DNA from: Candidatus Levybacteria bacterium RIFCSPLOWO2_01_FULL_38_21
GTDB taxonomy: Bacteria; Patescibacteriota; Microgenomatia; Levybacterales; UBA12049
Assembly (NCBI GenBank): GCA_001782475.1
Contig: MFOT01000022.1
Span: 1-39,919, forward strand
Direction: 5' to 3'
Length of the DNA stretch: 39,919 bases
The position numbers and the translations under genes are program-made. This document shows, one piece after another, positions 1-11,955 of this stretch (its first letter is position 1; each line of letters starts with the position of its first letter). The notes under the pieces were generated by a model. It had not been told where the DNA came from. It searched no databases and saw nothing but the letters and a program-made list of their open reading frames with translations.

Positions 1-2770
1 GGGTTACATTAGTTGCTGCTGTTGTTGTTAAGGTTAATGCAAAGCTACCTGATGTTGAGAAGGCATCTGCAAAAGAAACATTCTTTCCACTTGTTAGAGT
101 AAGAGTCTCTGTTGGTGTTGTTCCTCCAAAACCTATGGAGTGGGCATTAAAATCTATTGATTCATCAAGATTTAAAGTCTTTGAGTCTGTACCTGCAAGA
201 GTTATCGTACTATTCGCTGTTAGGGTTTTACCCGCTCCCAAAGTTAAGGTTCCTGAACCTGTAGAGATTATATTTCCATTGACAAATCCTGTTTCTATTT
301 TGTTGCTCTTTGCTATTGCAAAGTAGGAGTTACCGTTTGTATCTATTGAGTAGAGATTTGCTCCTGCAAAGTAGATATTATTAGAGTTTGAGAAGATAAT
401 ATCTCCCGTACTGCTCCCTCCAAATGTTAAACTTTGTTTTGCTGTTGTGGCAAGATTGCCAGTGGCTGTAAGATATGCTCCTCCTCCGGTTCCTGCAGAA
501 ACAGAAGCTGTGGGAGTTCCTGTTAGTACATTAAGAACTGCGAATTTGGCAGAGGAAGATGAAGTTCCTCCTATTGCAAGATCTACAGTTGAATTGGCTG
601 GATATAAAAGGCCGGTGGTGCTCTGTCTCCAGAAGTTTCCAGGAGACACCCCAATATCGCTCCATGAAAGAGTTCCTGAGCCATTGGTTGTAAGAGTATA
701 ATTTGCAGTCTGACTTCCTGGCCATGTATAGGTAATCGAGTTAAATTGTGTAGTACCAATTGAGACAAGGTTTCCTGATGAGTCAATTCTCTGTGTTCCT
801 GCCCCTGCACCCGTATTAATACCTGTCGTTCCGTTTAGAGTTGTTCCTGTTATAGTATTTGCTGTTGAGATTGTTCCAAATCCGGTAGCAATTGATCCGC
901 TTGCTAATGCCCCAACAGTTGTTAAAGAAGAAGTAAGAACACCAGTTCCTAGGGTTGTTGCGGACAGTACGCTGGTTCCTGCTATCTGGTAGGCTTTACC
1001 AGTCGATAGATTAAGGTTTCCTGTATTTAAAGTAGTTCCAGAACCTGCTAAAGGATCAAGCGTTATGTTCCCTGTTGTATTACCTCCTATGGTTAAGGTT
1101 GCATTAAGAAGGGATTGCATTGTTCCGTCTCCGCCCAGCACTAATCCTGTTCCGGTAGCTGTTGCAGATACAGAGGCTGTGGGAGTACCAGAGTTCATAT
1201 TAAGAACAGCAAACTTGGCAGAGGTTGTTGCTCCTGTTGATGTTCCTATTAAAAGATCGACGGTAGAGTTAGCTGTATAAACTGCACCATTTGCCTGTCT
1301 CCAGAAATTGGATACCGCACTGCCAAGATCCTGCCAAGACAAGCTTCCTGAACCATTTGTGGTAAGGGCAAATCCGCTTGATTGTCCGCCTGTTGGCCAT
1401 GTATAAACAATGTTCCCGAGAGTAGTTGTTCCCTGTATTTTAACATCTCCATTGCCGTTTAGAGGAGAAAGAACAATACTCCCTGTAGTATTTCCTCCCA
1501 GCGTAAGAGTTGCATTTCTGATGCTTTGAATAGTTCCGTCTGCCGACAGAACAAGACCCGTTGAGGTTGCAGACATAGAGGCTACAGGTGTTCCCGAGGC
1601 ATTGTTTATAAAGGCAAATTTGGCTGTTGATGTAGAGATACCTCCTAAAAGCAGATCGTCTGTAATATTTGACGGAGAGAGAGCTCCATTATTTTCCTGC
1701 CACCCTCCTGCTCCCGTAATCGTAACTTTCTTGCTTGATGTATTTGAAGAAAGAGTTATTCCAGTCCCAGCCTCAAATGTAAGAGTATCGGTATTGCTTG
1801 ATGCGGCAATTGAAGTAGAGCCTGTAACAGCAATTGTTTTGAAGATATTTTGAGAAGAACCTAGGTCATTATTGGTTATAGTGAGCCCCGAAACCGAAAT
1901 GCCGGTTCCTGCTGCTAAAGTCAGCGCTCCCGTACTGCCTCCTAAAGAAAGTACACCGGTGTTTGATACTGTCGGCTTAGATCCTGTTCCGACCGATATA
2001 CCCGATCCGGCGGTTAAAGATAAAACTGCAGTATTTGTGATTGTCGGCGTTTGACCGGGTCCGACAGCTATACCCTCACCTGCGATTGCACCGTAAAGAA
2101 CATTTGATGCGGTAAGCTTGCCTGTACCGGCGTTTACATCCTGATTTTCTGTAATTACTCCGCCTGATAAAGTTGCTATGCCTGCAACTTTAATCGTGTT
2201 TAAAAACTGAGCGGAGTCTGCGAATTCGCTCGCAACATTAACACCGAAGATAAGATTCTTGCCCTCTGTTCCTGTACCAAGAACAGCCTTGCCTCTTGTT
2301 CTTAAAACTTCCGAAAGCTGAGATTGCGGGTTGCTTTTGTTTATTCCCAAAAAAGACAAAACTTTAGGAAGACTGGACAGGTTTAAAAGATTTGCGGATT
2401 TTAGGGTTGCCGCTCCCACTGCGACAACTGCAACAAACAGCATTACGAATACAAAAGAAACTGCGAGTTTTTTAAAGATCAAGATACTTTTAACCAGCTC
2501 CTCTGTCCAGTACTGTGCGCTTTTTTGAATTTGGACAGGGGGAGTTTCCTTAAGAAGCTGTGATGGGGTAATTTCGGGAAACTGAGTTGAAATTGGCGGT
2601 AAACCCGATCGAAACTGTCTAAAATTATCTATCTGCTCCTGTGTATATCTTCTCTGATTTCCCGGTGTTCTGTGAGGCTTAAGAATTCCCTTTTCTTCCC
2701 AGCGGCGCAAGGTCTTCGCAGATACTCCCAGAATGTTTGCAACCTCTTGAATGCTAAATAGTCTGTTCAT
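1..2770 (-). CDS. MerR-type HTH / single TM / tail-fibre-like repeat surface protein (3' end outside window)
   Basis: Translating the minus strand from the ATG at 2770 gives an open frame to the window edge (923 codons, C terminus missing). Residues 1-45 are a MerR-type winged helix (MNRLFSIQEVANILGVS, then TLRRWEEKGIL and a TPGNQRRY wing). A linker of about 60 residues follows, then one membrane helix near residues 108-130 preceded by lysines, so the HTH should be cytoplasmic. The rest is Ser/Thr/Gly/Asn-rich beta sequence in imperfect repeats. Units start with WQENNGALSP, NFWRQANGAV and NFWRQSTTGL near residues 357, 489 and 713, and include SAKFAVLN, GTPTASVSA and YTWP...LTTNGSGxLSW. The last motif resembles phage tail-fibre and long CPR surface proteins. 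A DNA-binding head on an exported stalk suggests either a surface-sensing regulator or a head kept for anchoring. All plus-strand frames here are shadows. Confidence 0.85.
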   Translation of the reverse strand, partial: MNRLFSIQEVANILGVSAKTLRRWEEKGILKPHRTPGNQRRYTQEQIDNFRQFRSGLPPISTQFPEITPSQLLKETPPVQIQKSAQYWTEELVKSILIFKKLAVSFVFVMLFVAVVAVGAATLKSANLLNLSSLPKVLSFLGINKSNPQSQLSEVLRTRGKAVLGTGTEGKNLIFGVNVASEFADSAQFLNTIKVAGIATLSGGVITENQDVNAGTGKLTASNVLYGAIAGEGIAVGPGQTPTITNTAVLSLTAGSGISVGTGSKPTVSNTGVLSLGGSTGALTLAAGTGISVSGLTITNNDLGSSQNIFKTIAVTGSTSIAASSNTDTLTFEAGTGITLSSNTSSKKVTITGAGGWQENNGALSPSNITDDLLLGGISTSTAKFAFINNASGTPVASMSATSTGLVLSADGTIQSIRNATLTLGGNTTGSIVLSPLNGNGDVKIQGTTTLGNIVYTWPTGGQSSGFALTTNGSGSLSWQDLGSAVSNFWRQANGAVYTANSTVDLLIGTSTGATTSAKFAVLNMNSGTPTASVSATATGTGLVLGGDGTMQSLLNATLTIGGNTTGNITLDPLAGSGTTLNTGNLNLSTGKAYQIAGTSVLSATTLGTGVLTSSLTTVGALASGSIATGFGTISTANTITGTTLNGTTGINTGAGAGTQRIDSSGNLVSIGTTQFNSITYTWPGSQTANYTLTTNGSGTLSWSDIGVSPGNFWRQSTTGLLYPANSTVDLAIGGTSSSSAKFAVLNVLTGTPTASVSAGTGGGAYLTATGNLATTAKQSLTFGGSSTGDIIFSNSNNIYFAGANLYSIDTNGNSYFAIAKSNKIETGFVNGNIISTGSGTLTLGAGKTLTANSTITLAGTDSKTLNLDESIDFNAHSIGFGGTTPTETLTLTSGKNVSFADAFSTSGSFALTLTTTAATNVT

Positions 2771-2796
2771 AGGGCAGGTTCAGATTTATGATGTCC

Positions 2797-2866
2797 AAGT
2801 TTGTTGATGTTTGTGTGCAAGTTTGTCTAAGTTTGTCCATATTTTTGTCTAAGTTTGTCCAAGTTT
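2797..2866. repeat. 22-bp-period array of AAGTTTGTC-like half sites
   Basis: Nine-base sites matching or close to AAGTTTGTC start at 2797, 2807, 2819, 2829, 2841, 2851 and 2861, so the spacing alternates 10 and 12 nt, giving three 22-bp units. The sites at 2819, 2829 and 2851 are exact; the one at 2861 is cut to AAGTTTTAT. The array begins 27 bp before the start codon of the MerR-headed surface protein and ends in an AT-rich tract. The regular two-helical-turn period suggests a cooperative binding site for a regulator, perhaps the MerR head itself. There are no spacers, so this is not a CRISPR. Confidence 0.7.
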
Positions 2867-2901
2867 TATATAATATATATATTACTACATATATGTGAAA
2901 A

Positions 2902-3027
2902 TTTGTCAAGAGGCAATTTAATCTATTCACAATCTTATCAAATGACTAACTTTGATTCCTTTATTTTAAAAAATTGGCCCTGATATTTTTCACAACAATG
3001 CCTCTTGATAAAATGATAAGATTGTGA
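2902..3027. promoter_or_regulatory. Interleaved inverted repeats A-B-A'-B' over the fic promoter
   Basis: Arm A (2902-2915, TTTGTCAAGAGGCA) is the reverse complement of A' (2999-3012) at 13 of 14 positions. Arm B (2927-2940, TCACAATCTTATCA) is an exact reverse complement of B' (3014-3027). The order is A, B, A', B', so the two pairs cannot form one nested hairpin. A' covers the -35 box of the fic promoter and B' fits into its 17-bp spacer. The arrangement looks like paired operators that a bound protein could bridge by looping. Confidence 0.65.
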
Positions 3028-3033
3028 TAAATT
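3005..3033 (+). promoter_or_regulatory. Promoter of the Fic-domain gene (leaderless)
   Basis: TTGATA (3005-3010), a 17-bp spacer and TAAATT (3028-3033), ending 6 nt before the ATG at 3040. The same 6-nt gap between -10 box and start codon recurs at six other genes in the window, which supports leaderless initiation and this start choice. The spacer coincides with inverted-repeat arm B'. Confidence 0.6.
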
Positions 3034-3039
3034 TTTATT

Positions 3040-3975
3040 ATGCTAGAACTTTCATACAATCTTTCGCTAACTTTAAAAGACAGATTGGAAAAAATTGACA
3101 TTCTTAGAAAAGATATTCTCCTATCTCCCATTTCTCCCAAAACAGAACTCCAAATGCGCTGGGATGCTATGATAAATAGAGCTTATAATTCTTTGGCCTT
3201 AGCAAACAGTCCATTGACAAAACAGGAGACGGTAAAAATTTTAACCTCAAGCAAAGCAAAATTCAGCCGCGAAGAAGAAGATGCGCTGCTGTACAAAAAA
3301 GCATTGGATCATATTTCCCAAAAGTGGTTGGTTCCTGGAAAAAATGTAACAGTAAAAGATGTATTGATACTTTACGATATATTTTGTAGGGGTCGGTTGA
3401 TAATTCCTCCATCGCGTATTCAAGAACTTCTAGATTACATTCAGGCGCACGAACAGCACCCTGTTATTCAAGCCGGGGTTGCAAGCTTAGGAATCACTAG
3501 AATTCAACCGTTTTCAGATGGAAACGGAAGACTCTCAAGACTATTGCCATATCTTTTTCTTTATAAAAATGGCTTTGATGTTCGCGGACTAATCGAGTTT
3601 GAAAAATCGTGGTCGCAGGATAAAGAAACTTATCTTCAGGCTCTTAAGATCGGGCTTGAGGCGGCAAGCATAACGCTATGGCTTGAGTATTTCTCAAACT
3701 CCCTACTTAAGGAGCTTACTTTAATATTTGGAAAAATAAAGACCCATACCCCCGAAAACTTGGGTATTCATTCCTCTTTTTGGGACCTTTCTGACAGGCA
3801 AAAGGCAATTTTAAATATTGTCGAGAACCCGGGTACTTCAATAACAAACAGAAAAGTTCAAAAACAATTTAATGTCTCCCAAATAACCGCCTCTCGGGAT
3901 CTCTCAAAACTTGCGAATCTCAGGCTACTCTTTAGTCATGGCAAAGGAAGATCAGTCTATTATACCAAAGTTTGA
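3040..3975 (+). CDS. Fic-domain protein with substituted active site and C-terminal winged helix
   Basis: A 311-residue protein with the class II Fic layout: N-terminal helical part, Fic core at about 90-220, and a C-terminal winged helix at about 250-311 (LSDRQKAIL, then TNRKVQKQFNVSQITASRDL). Fic enzymes usually transfer AMP to a target hydroxyl using HPFx(D/E)GNGRxxR. Here the motif reads QPFSDGNGRLSR (156-167), so the catalytic His is Gln while the anion hole and Arg remain. The inhibitory motif (S/T)xxxE(G/N), normally followed by NxLT, reads SLALANSPLT (51-60), so the inhibitory Glu is Ala55. Loss of both suggests the protein no longer AMPylates and may act as a nucleotide-sensing transcription regulator. 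No ribosome-binding site is visible, as expected for a leaderless gene. It is divergent from the surface protein gene. Confidence 0.88.
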   Translation: MLELSYNLSLTLKDRLEKIDILRKDILLSPISPKTELQMRWDAMINRAYNSLALANSPLTKQETVKILTSSKAKFSREEEDALLYKKALDHISQKWLVPGKNVTVKDVLILYDIFCRGRLIIPPSRIQELLDYIQAHEQHPVIQAGVASLGITRIQPFSDGNGRLSRLLPYLFLYKNGFDVRGLIEFEKSWSQDKETYLQALKIGLEAASITLWLEYFSNSLLKELTLIFGKIKTHTPENLGIHSSFWDLSDRQKAILNIVENPGTSITNRKVQKQFNVSQITASRDLSKLANLRLLFSHGKGRSVYYTKV

Positions 3976-4006
3976 ACCCCGCACCAGATGATTGTGGTGC
4001 TTGGGT
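3976..4006 (+). terminator. Possible hairpin terminator after the Fic gene
   Basis: ACCCC-GCACCA pairs with TGGTGC-TTGGGT around a short loop just after the Fic stop codon. There is no long T run after it, only TAAAATGGTTT, so termination is possible but not certain. Confidence 0.4.
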
Positions 4007-4014
4007 AAAATGGT

Positions 4015-4043
4015 TTGACATTGAGAATAAAGGTTCATAAGAT
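4015..4043 (+). promoter_or_regulatory. Promoter of the ATPase operon
   Basis: A perfect TTGACA (4015-4020), 17-bp spacer and TAAGAT (4038-4043). The next 40 nt to the first ATG hold no strong ribosome-binding site, only an AGCAGGG stretch about 12 nt upstream. Confidence 0.6.
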
Positions 4044-4053
4044 GTATTTATAA

Positions 4054-4869
<816 letters not shown>

Positions 4870-4879
4870 AATTAATTAT

Positions 4880-5593
4880 ATGGTAATAGATCCGTTGGTA
4901 TTTTTTGACTTGGTAATAGCACTCTTTGTTGTATCTATAGCCCTGACTGCGATAGCACTGTCTTATTCGCAAATGTTAAAAAAATTCAACGCTTATCAAA
5001 AGGAGGCAGACGAGCTAATGGCACAAGTTCATAAAGATGGAGCTGATTTGCTTGAAAACGCAAGAATTAAGGCAGGACAAATTATTGAAGACGCAATAAA
5101 AAAAGCTGCTGAGATAATTGGCAGCAGCAATAATCTTAATGCTCAGTCGAAAAAGATTTTGGATCAGGCTTTGGACACGCTTTTGAAACATCAGACCTCC
5201 TATTTTGAAAAGGCATCTTCGGATTTTCTAGAAGCTTATAAAAGAGAATTAGATAGTTTAAAACAAAAGAATATCGAAATAGTTAAGAACGTATCAAAAG
5301 ATATAGAAGAAGATACTATAAAAGAAGTAAAAGATTTCGATAATATCCTGCAGAAAGAAACTTTTGCCGCTCAAAAAATTGTAGAAGACAAAATTGAAGA
5401 TGAATACTCTTTGGCGCAAAAGAATGTTGAGGAGTATAAAAATGAAATGCTCAAAAAAGCAGAAGAAGAAATTTATAGAATATTGGAAACCGTTTCAAAA
5501 CTTACTCTTGGAAAAAGCATTCCGCTTGCCGAACACGAACAGCTTATAATTGAAGCTTTGGAGAAGGCAAAAAAAGATGGCATCGGAGAATAG
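4880..5593 (+). CDS. atpF: F-type ATPase b subunit, long form
   Basis: 237 residues with one N-terminal membrane helix (about 8-30, DLVIALFVVSIALTAIAL) and then almost continuous charged coiled coil to the C terminus. This is the layout of the peripheral-stalk b subunit, which holds the F1 head still while the central stalk turns. The family usually has about 155-170 residues, so this stalk is some 70 residues longer. It follows the c-like gene after 10 nt and overlaps the delta gene by 17 nt. Sequence similarity in b subunits is weak, so the call rests on topology and operon position. The extra length could mean that the stator spans more than the usual distance or binds something else. Confidence 0.78.
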   Translation: MVIDPLVFFDLVIALFVVSIALTAIALSYSQMLKKFNAYQKEADELMAQVHKDGADLLENARIKAGQIIEDAIKKAAEIIGSSNNLNAQSKKILDQALDTLLKHQTSYFEKASSDFLEAYKRELDSLKQKNIEIVKNVSKDIEEDTIKEVKDFDNILQKETFAAQKIVEDKIEDEYSLAQKNVEEYKNEMLKKAEEEIYRILETVSKLTLGKSIPLAEHEQLIIEALEKAKKDGIGE

Positions 5594-6086
5594 TTTATTA
5601 CAATACGATATATTAGGATATATTAAGACTCTTGATCAGTTAGAGGATTTTTCTTTGGGAATCGACAATGTTCTTTCCGGTCTTTTTACGGCAACAAACA
5701 AAAATATAGAAGAGATTTTGGATAAAACAGTTGGAAAATCAACTGCCGACGTATTAAGAAAATTAATCGTAGAAAATAAAATTGATTCCTCTGACTTTTC
5801 GTCTTTGGAAAAACTCTTAAACGAGCTTAAGGAAGAATTGAAAAAAGTAAAAGTTCTTAAGATTTCTTTAGCAATTGACCCATCCAAAGAGAGAATAGAG
5901 CATATTTTTGATTGGGTTAGGGAAAATTTGGGAAAAGAGATAGTTCTTGACATAGACAAAGATGAATCTATCCTGGCAGGTGCAATAATATCTTTTAATG
6001 GCCGGTATAAAGATTTTTCCTTAAGACGAAATCTTGGGGAAATCTTTAAAAATAAAAAGGCTGAAATTATGAACTTTGCCAAATGA
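5577..6086 (+). CDS. atpH: F-type ATPase delta subunit
   Basis: The start is put at the ATG at 5577 because GGAGAAGG lies 9 nt upstream (5560-5567); this gives 169 residues beginning MASENSLL. An in-frame ATG at 5550 would add 9 residues but has no such site. The C terminus carries the delta/OSCP signature (AGAIISFNGRYKDFSLRRNL). Delta joins the b stalk to the top of the alpha3beta3 head. The gene overlaps atpF by 17 nt and the ATG of atpA overlaps its TGA stop, pointing to coupled translation. The N-terminal half is divergent. Confidence 0.82.
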   Translation: MASENSLLQYDILGYIKTLDQLEDFSLGIDNVLSGLFTATNKNIEEILDKTVGKSTADVLRKLIVENKIDSSDFSSLEKLLNELKEELKKVKVLKISLAIDPSKERIEHIFDWVRENLGKEIVLDIDKDESILAGAIISFNGRYKDFSLRRNLGEIFKNKKAEIMNFAK

Positions 6087-7553
6087 AAGATTTTACTGCC
6101 TACCTTAATGAAACAGAAGAAATAGGATTTGTTGAACAAGTAGCAGATGCAATTATATACGTTTCAGGTCTTCCAAAAGTAAAACCCGAGGAATTAGTAG
6201 TTTTTGAAACAGGTGAATTCGGCCATGTTTTTTCGGTAAATCCTGATTACATAGAAGTATTAGTTTTTTTTAAAAAACATATAAAACCCGGCACAAGAGT
6301 AACCAGAACCAATGAAATACTAAAAGTGCCTGTGGGATATGAGCTCTTAGGAAGAGTTATAAATCCGCTTGGGAACTCGATTGACACCACAAAGCCGCTT
6401 AAGACCCCTCCTGAGAAAAGAGGAGTCAATACGCACCCTGCCGGCATCATCAAAAGAAGAGCAATAACCAAGCAGTTTGAAACTGGAGTTCTCATAGTTG
6501 ATCTTGCCATCCCACTGGGGCATGGACAAAGAGAGCTTATAGTTGGGGATAGAAAAACCGGCAAAACAAGCTTTCTAACCAAAACTATTCTTAATCAGGC
6601 AAAAAGAGGCAATATCTGCGTATATGCGGCTATTGGAAAAAGGAAGCTTGATGTTAAGAAAATCGAAGAATTTTTTGCCAAAAACGGGGTTTTGGATAAA
6701 ATGGTAATTGTTGCTTCAGGATCCGGGGATTCAATAGGTGTTATTTATCTTACCCCATATACTGCAATGACTATAAGCGAATACTTCAAAGATGAGGGAA
6801 AAGATGTTTTGCTTGTCTTGGACGATCTCTCATCGCACGCGAAATTCTATAGAGAAATTTCTCTTTTGGGGAGAAGATTCCCGGGGAGAAATTCTTATCC
6901 AAGCGACATTTTCTATACACATGCAAAGCTTATGGAGAGAGCGGGAAATTTTATCACAGATAAGGGAGACGCTTCGATAACTTGTTTAACCGTTGCGGAA
7001 ACTTCCCAGGGTGATCTTTCAGGCTACATAGAAACAAATTTAATGTCTATGACAGACGGACATCTTTATTTTGATAAAAATCTTTTTTATCTTGGCAGAA
7101 GACCGGCTATTAACCCCTTTCTTTCGGTTACTCGCGTAGGAAGACAGACTCAAACTAATTTAAGGAGAGACGTAAGCCGCGAAATAATGAGCTTTTTAAA
7201 CTTATATGAAAGGATGCAAAGTTTTGTCCATTTCGGAGCAGAACTTAATGAAACCATAAAGGCAACTCTTGCAACAGGAGAGAACATTATACATTTTTTC
7301 AATCAAACGCCCGGAGAAGTAGTGCCGATAAATTTACAAATAATTGCATTCACAATGCTTTGGGCAAACTTATGGGAAATAAAAGATACTACTATGATAA
7401 GAAAACAACTGCATCAAATACTTGAAGCATATAGCTCTGATAAAAAAATTAGAGAAAAAATTGATAAGCTGGCGGAAACTGAATCTTTTAATAAACTTAT
7501 CGGAGTGCTCAAGACTGAAGGTCCAAATATAATAAAAGCGGTATCTCAAAAAT

Positions 7554-7564
<11 letters not shown>
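6083..7564 (+). CDS. atpA: F1 ATPase alpha subunit
   Basis: 493 residues, normal length. Walker A is GDRKTGKT (155-162), the Walker B region is LLVLDDLS (243-250), and the arginine finger that completes the beta active site is Arg351 in SVTRVG. The block RRFPGRNSYPSDIFYTH matches the alpha-type RRPPGREAYPGDVFYLH. These residues indicate a head able to hold nucleotide and to promote catalysis in beta. The gene overlaps atpG by 11 nt. Nothing suggests degeneration, which matters because the membrane part of this operon is abnormal. Confidence 0.96.
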
Positions 7565-10084
<2,520 letters not shown>

Positions 10085-10087
10085 TGC

Positions 10088-10184
10088 AAATTGCTGTAAA
10101 ATCCCAGGGTGCAGCCTCGTTTTCACCCCCGGGGTGTCTATGTGTTTATTGTATATTCATTGATGATTAGGGGTTGAACCCCTA
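10088..10184. repeat. Long direct repeat, copy 1 (after atpC)
   Basis: 97 bp that recur at 11956-12053 with two substitutions and a 1-nt length change. Inside are CACCCC-C-GGGGTG (10124-10136) and a perfect AGGGGTT-G-AACCCCT hairpin (10169-10183). A TTAGAC a few bases later matches the last codons of galT beyond copy 2. It may act as a terminator for the ATPase operon. Confidence 0.85.
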
Positions 10185-10206
10185 ACTTAGACTGAAAACA
10201 AGGGAC

Positions 10207-10235
10207 TTAAAGTACAAGTTCTTTGGTGTTATCAT
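10207..10235 (+). promoter_or_regulatory. Possible leaderless promoter of the GT-C/TPR gene
   Basis: TTAAAG (10207-10212), 17-bp spacer and TATCAT (10230-10235), ending 6 nt before the ATG at 10242. The -35 box is weak; the 6-nt gap matches other genes in the window. Confidence 0.4.
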
Positions 10236-10241
10236 AGGTAT

Positions 10242-11933
10242 ATGGGACAAAATCCAATAGCGATCATTAAAAAGTACAAATACCCTCTCATAATTATTGG
10301 ACTTGGATTCTTTGCATATTTCAATGCTTTGTTTAATGAATTTGTCTGGGACGATATTGCACAAATTGTAGCAAGTCCTTTCACTCACTCACTAAAACAG
10401 ATCCCGATAATATTTACTGCGGGTCAAGGAATCTTTTATCGGCCATTTTTCTACACTTTCCTAACTACGATTTATTCTTTTTTTGGACCGAATGTGTTTT
10501 CCTTCCACTTAACTCAAGTTATTCTTCATATTGCAAATACTTGGCTTTTTTATTTATTGCTTGTAAAACATCTTAATAAAAAGTTGTCCTTTATCGCAGC
10601 TTTAATTTTTTTAATTCATCCAATGAATGTTGAGGCTGTTTCGTATATCTCCGCTATTTCTGATCCATTATTTGTATTCAGTGGATTACTAGCTTTTCAT
10701 ATCTTATTAAGATGGCCGGAAAAATTGATAAGTTATATCTTAGCCTCTCTTCTTTTCTTATTAGCCCTATTGACGAAAGAGGCAAGTATTGTCCTGATAA
10801 TTCTCATATTTCTATATTTTCTTATTTTTCAGAGGAAGCAACTTATACTACTCACTGTAGCTGCGGTTATCTCAATAGCCATTTATTTTTTCTTACGTTT
10901 TTTTGTTGCTCATACAACATATCAACAGATAAGTTATGTGCCAATTGCAAATCTTCCACTTCTTGATAGAATTAGACAGATTCCAAAAGTAATATCTCAC
11001 TACCTTATTACTTTTATTTTTCCTGTTAAACTTTCAATTGCGCAGCATTGGTTAGTTTCCTCTCTTAATTGGCGTGATTTCTTCCTTCCATTAATTATAG
11101 TTGTTCTCTTCTTTTCTAATGTATTCTTTGCCGGTTGGAAGCTTCTTGCGAAAAACCGAAGACAGTTTCTTTTATATTTTTATTTTTTTCTATGGTTTTT
11201 TATAAGTCTTTTACCGTATCTTCATATTGTACCCATAGACATGACGGTGGCAGAACGATGGTTTTATCTTCCAATGATGGGGCTTCTGGCTATGGCTGCG
11301 ATAGGGTTACAGCAAATAAAATTACAAAATAGGCACTTGCACATTTTTGCAACTGTGTTACTCATTTTTATCTTTGTCTTTTTCTCTTTAAGAACACTTA
11401 TGCGAAATAATAACTGGTTCAGCCAATATACTCTATATGCACATGATATTCGTATTTCACCAGAGAGTTTTGACCTCCAAAATGGTATGAGCCAACAGTT
11501 ATATCAACAGGGGAAGTTAGAGGAAGCTTTACCTTACGCAGAAAAGGCAATTCAACTAGCACCGAGATGGGCATCAGGCTGGAATACAGCAGGAACTATT
11601 TATATGCAGAAGAAACAATACGAAAAAGGAATAAAATATTTCAGTAAAGCATTGGAAAATGACGGTGGGTGCTTTCAGTGCTTTTATAATCTCATCTACG
11701 CCCATATTCTCATGGAGAATTACACAGGTGCTAAAGGATGGAGTGAGCAAGCATTGAAGTCATTTCATAATGAACCAACGTTATTATTATTCCTTGCGAT
11801 AGCAGAATCAAAATTGGGGAATCAAGCAAGAGCTCTGGGGCTTGCAAAACGTTCTTATGAGTTAAACCCAACACAGCAAAGCACTTATATATATAATAGC
11901 TTGTTAAATAATCAACCAGTTAATATTGAATAA
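10242..11933 (+). CDS. Polytopic GT-C-like glycosyltransferase with C-terminal TPR repeats
   Basis: 563 residues. The first 380 or so hold about ten membrane helices in the style of PMT/TMTC lipid-linked sugar transferases: an early luminal acidic motif NEFVWDD (32-38) and HPMNVEAVSYISAISDPLF in the third to fourth helix region. The last 160 residues are TPR-like helical pairs (LEEALPYAEKAIQLAPRWAS, YEKGIKYFSKALEN). Such proteins glycosylate exported proteins; target and sugar cannot be read from the sequence. The gene sits alone between two copies of a 97-bp direct repeat that otherwise would abut atpC and galT, so it looks like a recent insertion by recombination. Confidence 0.75.
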   Translation: MGQNPIAIIKKYKYPLIIIGLGFFAYFNALFNEFVWDDIAQIVASPFTHSLKQIPIIFTAGQGIFYRPFFYTFLTTIYSFFGPNVFSFHLTQVILHIANTWLFYLLLVKHLNKKLSFIAALIFLIHPMNVEAVSYISAISDPLFVFSGLLAFHILLRWPEKLISYILASLLFLLALLTKEASIVLIILIFLYFLIFQRKQLILLTVAAVISIAIYFFLRFFVAHTTYQQISYVPIANLPLLDRIRQIPKVISHYLITFIFPVKLSIAQHWLVSSLNWRDFFLPLIIVVLFFSNVFFAGWKLLAKNRRQFLLYFYFFLWFFISLLPYLHIVPIDMTVAERWFYLPMMGLLAMAAIGLQQIKLQNRHLHIFATVLLIFIFVFFSLRTLMRNNNWFSQYTLYAHDIRISPESFDLQNGMSQQLYQQGKLEEALPYAEKAIQLAPRWASGWNTAGTIYMQKKQYEKGIKYFSKALENDGGCFQCFYNLIYAHILMENYTGAKGWSEQALKSFHNEPTLLLFLAIAESKLGNQARALGLAKRSYELNPTQQSTYIYNSLLNNQPVNIE

Positions 11934-11955
11934 AACTTAAAAGAGTGACTATTGG

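Noticed and set aside
135-2528. Several plus-strand open frames of 60-84 codons
   Set aside because: They lie antisense to the continuous minus-strand repeat protein and have no family features; they arise from its Ser/Thr/Gly-rich codons.
2797-2866. CRISPR-like array
   Set aside because: Units are only 22 bp, divided into 9-bp sites, with no unique spacers and no cas genes.
5636-6139. Minus-strand 167-codon frame opposite atpH
   Set aside because: Antisense to a gene with a recognisable delta signature, in the middle of a tight operon.
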